The position numbers were made by a program, and so were the translations under genes. This document shows, one piece after another, positions 46,176 to 58,713 of a stretch of 64,000 nt of DNA (its first letter is position 1; each line of letters starts with the position of its first letter). The stretch comes from Tachypleus tridentatus. Its lineage: Eukaryota; Arthropoda; Merostomata; Xiphosura; Limulidae. Location of the stretch: the NCBI RefSeq assembly GCF_004210375.1, contig NC_134831.1:42566035-42630034 (forward strand). The letters run 5' to 3'. A model generated the notes under the pieces. The model made no database searches. It was given only the letters and a program-made list of their open reading frames with translations, and was not told where the DNA came from.

Positions 46176-49100
46176 GTTAGTAAAGCATATTTTCTTAAGC
46201 ATTGTTGCAACACAAGGGGCACTGAAAGATGCAAGAAAATGCTAAGTGTAGTGAGAGGGAACAGGAAATAACAATCAGATGAAAAAAATATGTAATGGCT
46301 AGTATTAAATTTGTAACTGAAAAAGGTCCACAAGAAAATAAAATAAAATCAATAGTGGATTATAACTAAAAAGTAAGATTTGGTACTGCCTGACCCAAAT
46401 AAGGTCATGTGAGTGTGATCCAGTTTTACAGACTCAACCCCATTTCCTTCCTACTGGAACAAGGCACAGTTTACATAACCAGACAGTAATGAAAGAAATG
46501 GACCTGAGTCAAAGAATCAATTTATTGACTGCTGTCATGTCTAAGGTCTTCATCAAGTGGAGACCCAATATGGCCTGTTGATAAAAGAATTCAAAGATGT
46601 TACATTTTCTATTAATTATAGTATGAGCATCTCTTAACCCTGTAGAAATGTTATCTAATCCATTGATTACTCTTTCTCTAGAGATAGATTTTAAGAGAGT
46701 ATTCCTGGTTGTTACTAGAGAGTTTTGGCCATTGTTTCAATTTGTTAAACTGAAATTTATCCAACCTTTCATTTTAATCTGTACCCTTACTACATAGTAT
46801 AGAGATCTTGACTAACTTTGGCTCATTTGTATTTTAACTAGCAAAGTGGTGTTTCAATCTTTTGAATGCTAAAGCTTTTTAGTTCTATAATGAATAAAAG
46901 AAGTTTTGATGGATATCAGAGAACTAACAACTTTGTTTGATAAAATAGTGGATTACCTACTAACTCAAATATGCCAAGAGCCTACCTGACCTTTCACCAA
47001 GTAGAATCCATGGATGTATATGCCATTGTGTGTCTGTATCTTGTCTGGTACCAAAGCCTTTAACAGCCAAGGAGCATAAATTGAAGGATTTTACTCCCAC
47101 AGAATTGCAGTTTTCTTTAGACAGTGGTGGACATCACCAAAGATGAGTCAAGTACCACTTCTACAGCTTTTGAACCAAAACTACCAGCTGCTCAACTACA
47201 ATTACCAGCCACCATACTATTGGTAGTTAAAAAAGAAACACAGTGAATATCTCTGCATTTGACACCTCATCTTGAATATTCCATCAATGGGAGTCTGTTC
47301 ACAGTAGTCAAACATACCAGATATAAACCAACTTCAGCTTCCACAATTAGAGGAAAATTATCTGACTGACTGAGATGACCTTTTTCCTTAAGGAAAAATA
47401 AGAATATGGCTGAAGCTTGACTGGCACCACCACTGACTGCAGTAACAACCTCCATGGCCATCACTGAGGGCCAGGACCAGTAAGGCCTCCTTTTATGCTT
47501 TAGCTAGGATCTTCCCAATGAATGAAAGCATTTCAACTTTGACATTAAACCAGAAAATGGCCCATGCCTTCAATGAAAATCTATCACTGTTACAAGTGGC
47601 ACTGTAAAAAAGTTGTCTACAAATTAGAAAGAAGACTGGGAACTATAGAAGAAGACAAATAATAGGTAGTTTATTCTTTGTTCTGTATATGTGCAATTTT
47701 CATGTACCATACTGACAAAACTGCTGATTAGTTCCATTTGCTTTTGTTATTTTGGAATATATAACACCTTTGGGAATATTACCACAATACTTAATACTTT
47801 GCAAGAATGTTGACTACAATTGCAGAGAGGCACATATCATGCTTATTATTTTAAAATATGTGATGCTCTTGATTCCCAGAATTCTACAAATGCTATGTTG
47901 TAAAATATAATGAACACACAGAAAAATGATGAAAAAATTTATTTTTCACATACTTATGTGGTATACGTAGGAATAAAATATATCTTTTATTTTATACATT
48001 AATTTTGTACTTTTTCTAACTATATTTGCAACTTGTATTATAACATTTTTTTTCCTTTCAGCTTTCTGCATGGGAAGGAAATGAAAACAAAAAATCAGAA
48101 ACACAATGAAGAACTGTAAACCAGAGAACTGATATTATTCTTCAGAAACTTATTTTTCTTTTTAAAATAGAAATATAATCAGTGGTATCACAGACTATCC
48201 ACTATGTACACTGAACTGTAGAAGTCCTTTTTCTCAAAATCAATGTGGAGTTATTTAAAATAACAAATTTTCAATAGAAAACTATCTTATGGATTACAAT
48301 AAATCTCACTGAATGGAGTCAAGCTGTGATTAAACAACTGTACATCACATATTATTATTAAAACAAAGTTTTACACTTGAAGTTATGTACATTAACGATT
48401 ATTTATAATATTTATATGAAATAAGTGATACATCTATTTATTGCCTCAGTTTTAGCAAAAGGAAGCATTTAACAGCTGTAACAGCACATTTATGGTTGTT
48501 GTCGCTGAACTGTTTTATCTGCAAAATTGCCTTATGATTTATAATCTTATGAGGTAAAACATTTTATCTAATACCCATATGATTTTTCTTAAATTTTCAC
48601 TTAACACATAAAATAACAGTAAAATTAAGAATTCAAGTTTATTAAATTTCTATCCAGTTTAACATTAACATGAAGTAGAAAAATTCATAAGGTATAAATA
48701 TATAACTTTAAATGCACAATTCTCTTATTGAAGGAATAATTTTAAAACATTTGAGCTCTGTTTAGGCATTGCTAAAAATATATATATATAACCTAATATG
48801 TTTTTAAATATATTGGTGTAAGAAAATGAACTAATAATTGTAAGTTTAAGAATTTTTGCCACTCCATGATGAGACGAGATATTGTTCGAATATTATTCAA
48901 ACAAATGATTATTATTTAGTTTTGACAGGCAAACAAGTCTGTAGGATGTTATGTTACCTGAACAGAAGGATCTAGGTTACAGCTGTTCCTATTCAAGTAG
49001 ACTGCTAAGTACAATACATGCATTAGTAAAAATAATTCAAAAGTTCATAAAATAAGCTTAATAATAAGATGATTAATAGGTGACATGATTATAAATTAAA

Positions 49101-49189
49101 GGAATGGAAATAATGCTCAAAGATAAGTTAAAAGTCATGTATATATGGATTGTGAAGGCAAGTTTTTTTTCTATCGTTATTGCCAAAAT
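46176..49189. other. Long AT-rich stretch without recognisable genes
   Basis: Short frames only (e.g. minus 47267..47464, no domain). A ttctgca-type pyrimidine run near 48055..48070 could be a splice acceptor, but no coding exon follows. Confidence 0.35.
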
Positions 49190-49995
49190 GTTAAAACTAA
49201 TGGTTTGAAGGGATCAGTTTGTCAGTACAAAATATGAACAATGGAAAGTAATGGTTTAAAGGATTGGATTATTTATATACCTATAAACAAAAGGGAGTAA
49301 TGGTTTGAAAGAATCAAGTTACTGGTAGAATCTATGAGTAATGAGGTGTAATAGTTTAAGAAGGATCAGGTTATTTACAGAAATGATAGGGAACAATGAT
49401 GTGAAATAACAGGTTTTTAGAGAGACAATGAGGAAGTAAAAGTCTGAAAAAATTAGGTTATTGGTAAATCTGAACAACAGAATTGCATTTAAAAGGATCA
49501 GGTTATTTGTAAGTATTTTGAACAATGGTAGTGAAAGTTTGAAAAAATGAAGCTAATGGTAGTGTCAACAATTGAGAGAGTATTTGAAAAATTAGGTTAT
49601 TGACAGTAACTATAATGTGCAAACAATAATATTTCTATGGGATCAGGTTGTTGTTAAGTAATATGAATAATGTGAAACAATGGTTCAAAGAATCAAATTA
49701 TTTAAAGAACCATAAACAATGAAGAGTAATGATTTGAAAAGATCAGGTTATTTATAGGAATTATAAACATGGAGTAGTAGTTTTGAAAATAATTAGATAA
49801 CTCAAAGGAATTATTGGAGTGAAGGCATGAGAAGATCAAGTTATTAGCATGAACTATGAACAATGAGGAGTAAAGGTTTGAAAGGATCTCAAAACCAGTA
49901 AATAATGCAAACAATACTGAGTAAAGATATGAAATGACCAGGTTATTTACAAATAATATGAAAAATGGGTAATAAATGTTGAAAGAATCAGATAA
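49190..49995. repeat. Diverged tandem repeat array, unit about 50-60 bases
   Basis: The words ggatcaggttattt, (a)gtaatggtttgaaa and atgaacaatgagga recur in the same order about 14 times across 800 bases, e.g. at 49365, 49497, 49740 and 49935. Copies differ widely in sequence and length, so this is an old array. The small minus frames over it (49319..49525, 49702..49914) repeat the peptide word NNLI and are by-products of the repeat. Confidence 0.8.
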
Positions 49996-52950
49996 ATTCG
50001 GCCATCATTTTGTCACTTTTCTGCATCTTTTTGAATTTAAATTTTTATTAAATATGTTCAATGTTTAAACTGTATTAGATAACAGATATCAGCTATACAC
50101 TAACTAATACAGACCTAATGCTAGGAATATATTTCACCTTGGTTTATCAACAAAATTATACATACCACATTGAAATGAGGTTTGACTGACAAAAAGACTA
50201 GAAGCTCTGAAATAAGTCACAGGTAATGGCCTCATGGGAGGTAATAAACTTGACTAGGGAAGTTAGGAAAACTCCATATTTTTACCATCATAACTGTGTT
50301 TAATGTCAAAGTCGCATAACTGAATTACTTAGCTTGGTATAATTTATCATTTTTTTAAATTTAAAAGACACTTTCACTTACTCAGTGCAATTTATTTAAA
50401 TTGCTTAATTACATGAAATTTTCAAATGAAATTGTTTTTCATATAAAATTTAACTTATGTTGTTTGCAAGAAAGATACTATCTTCACTTTATGTGTGATG
50501 AACCTAAAGGCTTGCTGCTCATTTTATTAAAAGGCCTAAATAAACATAATTTACATAACAAAAATAGCAGATGAAACTAAAACGAATGGAAACATGAAAA
50601 TACAGTAGATATGAATGTATTTACAAATTGTTGACCACTAAATGTTTTAATTTACTGCATTTGAAGATCCATTTAACTGTATGAAAACTGGTTTCAGAAA
50701 GTAAAACATGTAAGTATATGTATGTACATATGTAAATGAAGTAATAATATATAACATTTTAATGGCTTATTAATCTTGAAAATAGAAAATTTTACAGCTT
50801 TCTGTAAATCTATCTGTTCTCAATTAAAAGTAATCAAAACATGAAAAAGAAGAACAGTAAGTAATTTCATACTTGCCCACATTTTTGAAATAATAAATTT
50901 TACAAAGTTAGAAATACTAGAAAATGTATAATCTATTACATCCCTCATGTTCATGATTTATAAGGTCTTAAAGTGTAGTTTGTTTTTCTGTATCAGTTTT
51001 TCACAAAAAACTAAAGAAAAGTGTTACATGTAGCCTTTATTATTGGGAGACAGCTTGTTATTTTAGAAACAGAGAACAAGAGTCCACATTTAATTTTCCC
51101 CATTATTTTTTCAAAACCATGTCTTGTCAGTAAACACTATCACAGGTTTGTGTGTTTTTATATCATAAAAAAACACCAACAGAGAACTAGCAGAAGAATT
51201 TAAGTTAAGGCTACTGGTCACTGTGACTGTATTTAAAATGAGTATACAATTAGAACCTATCAAAAGTTAACTAAAGAAAAAAACATTAGAAGGATATTTT
51301 AATATTACTTAGGCTAATATAATTAAAACATTAATCAGTAATGATAAACTAAAACATAAAAGGAGGAACTGACAGTTTTAAGAATGGTAGCTCAATTGTA
51401 ATAAAATGCTGTGGCATAAAGAAAAATATAATAAAACATGAAAGATGAATAGACTATAAAATTGGACTTGCAAATTATTCTTTAAAAAGAAATATGTCAA
51501 GTTTCTAACAATCTATCTTAAAACTTGTATAATAAAATCTAATTTATTAATCACCTTTTATATCAAGTTTATTCACATACATGGTGATAAATTAGTTAAA
51601 ATAAATTTTAAATGCAAATCATCAAAAACTCATGATGTACACTTTGACTTGTCTGTAGTGAGAGGGCTAAAAGCATGACTACTCAATACATTGTTAAAAT
51701 AGCATGCTATAAGGCAATATTTTAAAGTTATTTCATTTTATAGTCAATTAACTGCATACAATAAAAAATAATAATGGAATTATCACATGAAAAACTTAAG
51801 AATATTTGACTGTGACCACCAAATCACTATATGGTAGCCCAACTGTCATTATGGATCATCAATATCAACTTTCTAAAATATGATCTTTAAATAATTAGCT
51901 TCTTATAAATTGTTTGACTATTTTGTATGGCAGGATTACTATGTTAAACATCTTATAATGATGGTCATTTTCTTTGTTTCAAAGAAGCCACACAATTAAA
52001 ATCATCATATCTAAGTCTTAAAACTGTTTCTTATACCTAAACTTCAAATACTAGGGTTACACAAATAAGTTTCCTATAAGTACAGCTATCACATTAATCG
52101 TTTTACAATATGGCCATGAACAAACTTTTTACATGTTACAGTAGGACTATCATATACAATTAATATTGCTTCTATACTTAGGGTTATCTATATCTTAAAT
52201 AAATTGGTTATAACAAGTATCTTAAATTAAAGTTGTTAAGCAACAGCTACTTTAATTATTGTATGAGTGACTAAACTAACTTTCAATATTTGATGATGAG
52301 GAACCCACTGTTAAAAAACAAAGTCTGAAGACAGCTTGAATGGATAGCAAAACAAACATTTTACACTTTATAATAGCTTCTTTCATTATCCATTCAAGCT
52401 AGCTCCAAATTTTATTCACTTTCAATACAAATACACTTTTTACAGTAGAACATACAAATTAGCTTTTACAGTACAGTTTATAAACTAACTTTTATTTCAG
52501 CAAAACTCCTATTACACATTTAAGGCTACAGTCATACTTCAAACTATAAACTTGAAAAGAAACAGAGGTGGGAAAGATTGCCCATACTTAATTTTAAATT
52601 GCCATTTGAAAAAGTCATATGTTGTATTAAAATTTAGACTACATATTTGTACTAATATTTTAAGCCATCACTCATTATTTTTACTCTTCAGAGCTGAGCG
52701 CATTTTATCCATGAGGAATAAAAAAAACACCAAAGGTTGGAAACAAACTAGTTTTTATATTGCATTGATAATATGTGAAAAGGAAGGTGAAAACGATGCA
52801 TATGATACCAGTTTTGAAAAAAAAAGTAGCCATCAGCACAGTTTTCAAACCTCATCAGCTGGAATGACAAACCAAGAAACTACATCAAAAGCAATAATAC
52901 ACAACTATCACAGAAAGCCATAATGTCAAGTTTTCAGTAGTGTTTTTCTA
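49996..52950. other. Long AT-rich stretch without recognisable genes
   Basis: The plus frame 52552..52923 (123 codons) is the longest; it is Lys/Ser-rich and has no recognisable domain. A 14-base inverted pair (agcttgaatggata at 52334 / tatccattcaagct at 52387) lies in the middle. Confidence 0.35.
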
Positions 52951-53368
52951 GTAGCAAGTTCCTTCACGTTCACTTGCTGGCAAAGACAGTAGTAACAAGT
53001 TCTTCCACGTTCACTTGCTGGCAAAGACAGTAGTAACAAGTTCCTTCACGTTCACTTGCTGGCAAAGACAGTAGTAACAAGTTCCTTCACGTTCACTTGC
53101 TGGCAAAGACAGTAGTAACAAGTTCCTTCACATTCACTTGCTGGCAAAGACAGTAGTAACAAGTTCCTTCACATTCACTTGCTGGCAAAGACAGTAGTAA
53201 CAAGTTCCTTCACATTCACTTGCTGGCAAAGACAGTAGTAACAAGTTCCTTCACATTCACCTGTTGGCATAGACAATAGTAACAAGGTCCTTCTTATTTA
53301 CTGACTGCTAATAAAGCAGTAACAAGTTCCTTCATATTCACGTATTGGCAATATAGTGTTAACAAGTC
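52951..53368. repeat. 41-bp minisatellite, about 10 copies
   Basis: The unit caagttccttcacgttcact followed by tgctggcaaagacagtagtaa starts at 52955, 52996, 53037, 53078, 53119, 53160, 53201, 53242, 53283 and 53323. The first eight are nearly identical, with a switch from cacgttc to cacattc after the fourth; the last two decay. Confidence 0.95.
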
Positions 53369-54020
53369 ACATAAAAACATTTGAATAATAAAAAAGTCAA
53401 TTTCAATCACTTTTTCAATGTTCAACCTAAACTATAATCAATAAAACCATGTATATTAAACTGGATTTCTTAATTCTTACAAAAAATAATTTCTTGAACC
53501 TTTCTCCAACAGTTAGTGATATTCTATACAAAAATTTGAACAGACTGATATTTATAGCTTTTTAAAAGGATTATTCCTCACTTAGAAAATTAAATTATAA
53601 AAATAGAAATATTTCCATACCTAATTTTGAACCCCTTCATTACTACAAAAACAATCTTTGGATGCAGTTGAAAATGTCCCAAGTTTAGCTATCATGAGAG
53701 AAACAAAAAGCAGGAAAACACAGAAGTATAGCCCTGGGAGTCTCAACACAAGAAATTTCATTTTATTTTATTTTAAATGTCAGCTGCTACCACATAAAAT
53801 TTTCTCCACTGAAAATTTACAAATCTGTAGGATTACTAAATATTAGTTCATGTTTTTATTTAATCATTGTGTATGTTAAACTGTTTTAAGCATCTGGAAG
53901 AATACAAATACCAATTAATATTGAAATTAATGTCAGTGAAAAATTCTAAATTTGCAGTCTTACTGTGTTACAACCAGTTTCATGTTCTTTATTTTAAATG
54001 GTGTATTACGTTTTCCATAT
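53369..54020. other. No gene seen
   Basis: AT-rich spacer between the minisatellite and an S2 SINE. Confidence 0.35.
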
Positions 54021-54033
54021 CTGTTTTACTACT

Positions 54034-54152
54034 GCCCACCACCAGCACAGCAGTATGTCTTTGGATTTACAATGCTACAATCAGGGGTTCGATTCCCCTC
54101 GGTGGGCTCAGCAGATAGCCCGATGTGGCTTTGCTATAAGAAAATACACACA
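54034..54152 (+). mobile_element. SINE family S2 with perfect 13-bp target duplication
   Basis: ctgttttactact at 54021..54033 and 54153..54165. Head gcccaccaccagcacagcag, loop tttacaa (TAC), box B gggttcgattcccc intact. The tail agatagcccgatgtggcttt differs slightly from other S2 copies and ends ataagaaaatacacac. Confidence 0.92.
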
Positions 54153-54165
54153 CTGTTTTACTACT

Positions 54166-54964
54166 AGCTTCTAACAGATAATAGCAGAAGAAATTTGCCA
54201 ATTTTTCATTCAGTGCATGTGGTTTGATCAAAAAAATTTAATTATTTCAATATCTGAAACAAGTGAGTTTAAAATATTCTTAACACAACAAAACGATAAT
54301 TTGTTACTCTAGGTTAACTAAGTTGTTGTCAAGTGATAAAATTCTTGCTTATTACTTTTACAAAATCATGGATTGAAATATTTTTAAAAACCAGCAATGT
54401 TTGTATCAGAACACAGAGAAAAAGAACAGTTAAACTAGGCACATAATTATTTTCTTAACATTCATGTAATTGATGGCTGTAGTTCTAATAACTGACAGGG
54501 TTTTATGTCATACACTTTAAACACTTCACATTAATTTCTACTATTAGTCATTTTTAACAAAATACTTACACATTTCATTTCTGAATTAACAAGAAATACT
54601 ACAAAACTTCAATAAAAGTATTATATGTGATCGATCTTCAGTAATTGTTAGAATATGTCAATGACTGTTATATGACATACTGTAATGAAAATAATAAAAG
54701 ATAGCAATTCTCTATTACACAAATAAAACTAATATATTCAACACATCAGCCAACAAAACTGATGCCAATGAATTTAGTTAAGGTATATTTACAGTTCTTA
54801 AATTAAAAAAAAAAGCTCTAATATCATGTAGGAAATTCCAAAAAGGATATAAAACTCTTAAATCTAAAACCAAATTCATACAACATATCCAGCCCAACTA
54901 TATATTTGTACACTAACTACAAAATAATCTGAGAAACTATATGCAAACTTTGTACAATATTAAG
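54166..54964. other. No gene seen; possible 3' UTR on minus strand
   Basis: If the exon at 54965..55078 is real, this is its minus-strand 3' UTR and flank. Confidence 0.3.
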
Positions 54965-55078
54965 TTATTCCTGTTCAAGGTCTTCAGCTACCTCTTCCTC
55001 TTCCACGGTCTTAAGCACCTTGTTCACAAATTCTGCAGAGTAACCAGCTACAGGTTCAGGAACTATAAAAAATTCTCC
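54965..55078 (-). CDS. Candidate last coding exon of an unidentified gene
   Basis: Minus-strand segment preceded by a good acceptor (gtttgttaacag) and open in only one phase, giving GEFFIVPEPVAGYSAEFVNK, then VLKTVEEEEVAEDLEQE and TAA (54965..54967). The 37-residue tail is acidic at its end with a helical look. Codon pattern and composition (GC-richer than the flanks) look like conserved coding sequence. I do not recognise the protein. The upstream exons should lie above 55.1 kb but I could not find convincing ones. Confidence 0.5.
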   Translation of the reverse strand, partial: GEFFIVPEPVAGYSAEFVNKVLKTVEEEEVAEDLEQE

Positions 55079-58000
55079 CTGTTAACAAACTTACTACACA
55101 AATCTCACTTCAAAGTTAAACATAGCTAAACTTTAAAACAAGCTACAACTTTCTACCAGTATAATAATTCTGAAAAAGTTTACTGTTACATCCAAAAAGC
55201 AAAAAAATTTGTAATCCCATGCTGCTATAAATAAATTGGAACAAATAAAGAAATTATGCAAACTGGGAGATCTTCATTAAATATATGAGCTTTTCAGCTA
55301 TAAGTAGTAATTTATATGGTGAATTGAGTTGATTAATTTAAGCTTCAGGCAAGAGTAAAGGTTTGCATGTCAGGAATGTTTGTTGTTGTATTGGTGACAT
55401 TCAATTACTAAAGGTTTTCTTGTCATTACTGTTGTAAATGTCTTTTTCACTAATAAGAAAGTACAGTTTCTTGATATTAATGTCATTAACATGTTCATGA
55501 TATCATGCATCACTTGTACGTTATCTGTTGGTTCTCGTGAACCACCAGCAGTACACAGCACCCATAAGATATAACTGCACCTCATATTTCCAAGGTTCCA
55601 TATGAAAGTAGTTATTCTATATGAGCAGCTATTATAAAACCACTCCTTTTGTCATGTACCAATTTCTGAATCACAGATGCCATGTTGAAATGAAAACTAA
55701 AACAAATTTACATGATTAAATCACTTTTTATTTTAAAATCAAACTGAGACTTCTTTCATAGATAAAAAAATTGTAATATGATAAAGATATAACTGTTATA
55801 ATCCACAGAAGGGATTATTTCATCTGATTCCCCTTTTTTGTTGCGAAATATTCATAATTCTTCTCATGAACAGCAAAATTACTCTGAAAAACAAAATATT
55901 AAATGTTATGATCATTATTATTACTTAAACCATTGTGTGGAATATCAGTGGCTTATGATTGTCAAAGCTTAAATGGGTAAGGACAGCATGTCTGGTATCA
56001 CAGGTGGTACAGTCAAGAGGAAGCTATCAATGCAGTCACTCTGTCATAGGACATAAAGCCACAAACTTAGTAGTATCTAAGACAAAGTTCACAGTGAAAC
56101 TTTATTTTCTAATTATTCAATAGGAACAATCACACCATGAATACGTTAATATAATATTAATCCTAAAGTTTGGAATAAAACATATGCTTCAAGTTATAAA
56201 ATTACAAACTTTCCATTTCTGTAAAATATTATTTCAAAGTTGTGCTCTAATATTTACTAATCACAGATTATTAGGTACATTAGAATTTGTTCAACATTAA
56301 AAGACTGCATGCACAGAGTTACTAAATGCAATCTTAATTTTCAATGAATGAGGATTCTCCTCAATGTTTAGCAAAAGATTATTTTAATTCTGTGTGAAAT
56401 TCAGTAATTGTGCTGGCAGTTGCATACTTTAGTTTTCTACGATATCTTTTTAAAATGATCATGTCCACTTAATTTAATAAAGAATTACTATAATACTGCA
56501 ACTACTAGTTTTACCTTCCATCAGTATAGTATAATATTATATTAGTAGTTAGGTTATATTAGTTCCACCTAATTACTTTGTCATATACACCATTTTATTG
56601 CTTCCTTTACTAAATGTTATTATTATCACAAACTTTCTTTAATTTTATGGCATACAGTATACAGTTACGTATATTTCTATTTGTTATCTAGCATAGCATA
56701 GATAACACTTAAAAGTTCAAAGAAACTTTCAAAATTTTAGTGTTTGCATGGTTCCAGACATGTATACAGTTTCAGCAACGTAAAGTCTTTCTGAACAGAA
56801 TGTCACAGTATTAAGACATGAGCCTGATGCTAACAGAAGAAGAAAAATTGGAAATGCTTTATCAATAAGATTAAACAATCCCTAGGTGCATCTCTATATA
56901 TCTTTGATTTCTCAAAGATTCCAAAGCTTATGCAAATATTTTACATGAAATATTCCATTTTTTTAATATTTATTCATCTTCGTAACGTTTTTCATATTTT
57001 TGATATTTACATGAATATCTAACTGGAACCAATGCTCAAATTTAAATACTTTGTTAGATTTTAAATAGTGATTTAAATATTAAAATTTTCGTTACTGTTA
57101 AAACTTGTGATTGCGCCAATGATTGAAATGTCATACCTGTTCTACAACTTAATCTTGCCTGCTGTGAACTGTAATAAAATATACTTCATCAGAAAGTAAA
57201 CTCAAAATGAAACTATTAGGTTGTTACACATAGTTTACCAAGTATAAGTGAACAATAACATTTTTAAAAATAGCAAAGCAGGTAATTACTGGAGGGTGTA
57301 ACCTCACTTGATTGTTTTATAGTAGAATGACATGTAGTAATATTTGTTTCACATATGCTCTGGAAATGAAGATTTTGTTCTAATAGTGAGTACATTTCTC
57401 ATTCTCAGCAAATTTTATCGATAGATTATTTTTTATAAAGCTAGTTGGAATTCAATAATCAACTGATTGGCTTGCTTATTAATTGATTACATTCAATAAA
57501 CTGATTGTTCTCACATAAGACTGGGATACTCGGAATAACTGAATGTAGTAATAATTGGAAACACTAACTTCAGTTGATAATTTGCATGAGTAGTGATACA
57601 AACTGATTATGTTGAATGACTGAATTACTTATTTTTGTGACAATGTATTTTGTTGAAATTTTGGTTAACAGTTTATTTTACGTGACATTAATGAATGTTC
57701 ACATATAATGAACTATTATAAATTAATTCCCTAGCACTAATTATTTATTTTCTTGAAGCAATAGAAAATAAATTTTGCCCTATCCTTTTTTTATGATTAC
57801 TTTCATTAACCATACTAGTAACAAAGTTGTTTGACTTAACCAACCTTAAAAGTGAGAAACTATAATGAAATTCTTGTTTATATGATACTAGAAAAACTTT
57901 TTTACTATGCAATGTGCAACCCAAACTTCACAAAATTCTTTATCCTGTTTTCATGTGGATCACAATTTCCCATTTCACCTCAGTTTCTAGACACGGAAAA

Positions 58001-58299
58001 CTTGATTTTTTTCCCAATTTTAGAGTGCAGATACAACATCGTGAATATGTCGCATGCAGATCTAATACATATGCATCTATATAAATATAACAGTACTGTC
58101 TGTTGTATGTCAAAGTAAATTCTTTGCAGGGTGTGGATGGTTGGTTGGTTTGGCATTTTATGATGCAAAGCAACCTGGCTATCTGCACAAAACATTTGGT
58201 AGAAAGTTAAAATTAAAGTAAAATTATTAAAATTCATAAAAGTTTATTTTTTGAATTAAAAATGTAAATAGCATTAAATCAATTTTTATATCTAGTTTA
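55079..58299. other. AT-rich stretch, possible intron of the candidate gene
   Basis: Apart from the weak exon at 55815 I see nothing coding. Overlapping frames at 57852..58237 on both strands shadow each other and lack domains. Confidence 0.3.
55815..55883 (-). CDS. Weak candidate terminal exon
   Basis: Minus strand, after a pyrimidine-rich acceptor (tgtttttcag): SNFAVHEKNYEYFATKKGNQ, then MK and TAA. No donor is visible, so if real it would be an alternative last exon to the one at 54965..55078. This may be chance. Confidence 0.25.
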   Translation of the reverse strand, partial: SNFAVHEKNYEYFATKKGNQMK

Positions 58300-58640
58300 C
58301 AGCAGTAAGAGAAAAACTACTGTAATACAAGTTGTAAAGGACCTTCTGTAGCATAACTGTAATTATCATAACTCACCAGGAAGACTAATGGGTAAATTCA
58401 CAAATCAGTGTTAGACACCTGAAGTTGGCCTTTCTAGTCCTGGTTTTGAGTTATTTGATGTAATGGCCATTTTCAGAAAGTAGAGAAATACAAGTTTTAT
58501 AAGACTTGTAGTAAAATTTTATTTATTATAACTCACCAGGATGACTAATGGGTAGTTCAAACAGCAGTGTTAGACACCTGAAGTTGACGTTTCCAGTCCT
58601 GGTTTCTAGTTATTTGACATTACAGCCACTTTTCTAATTT
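58300..58640 (-). repeat. Tandem duplication in the LINE 3' UTR, period 160
   Basis: actcaccagga(a/t)gactaatgg starts at 58371 and again at 58531; the following cagtgttagacacctgaagt and tagtcctggtt also repeat. Two copies, about 85% alike. They lie directly downstream (minus strand) of the LINE ORF2 stop at 58714. Confidence 0.8.
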
Positions 58641-58713
58641 CAAATTGAACTAATTGTACTTTAATTCTTAGAAACAAATCACATAAAAAAGGTCTAATTT
58701 AAAAATTAAAAGC

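Noticed and set aside
47267-47464. Minus frame of 65 codons, Ala/Gly-rich start
   Set aside because: No domain, no splice sites, no support beyond being open.
52552-52923. 123-codon open frame
   Set aside because: No domain, biased composition, not bounded by splice sites or promoter, in AT-rich repeat-poor sequence. Probably chance.
52951-53368. CRISPR-like spacing of short repeats
   Set aside because: The repeat is continuous 41-bp head-to-tail units with no unique spacers, in a eukaryotic sequence. It is a minisatellite.
54034-54110. tRNA-Val-like sequence (TAC anticodon) with intact box B
   Set aside because: Flanked by a target duplication and followed by a SINE tail; it is an S2 SINE.
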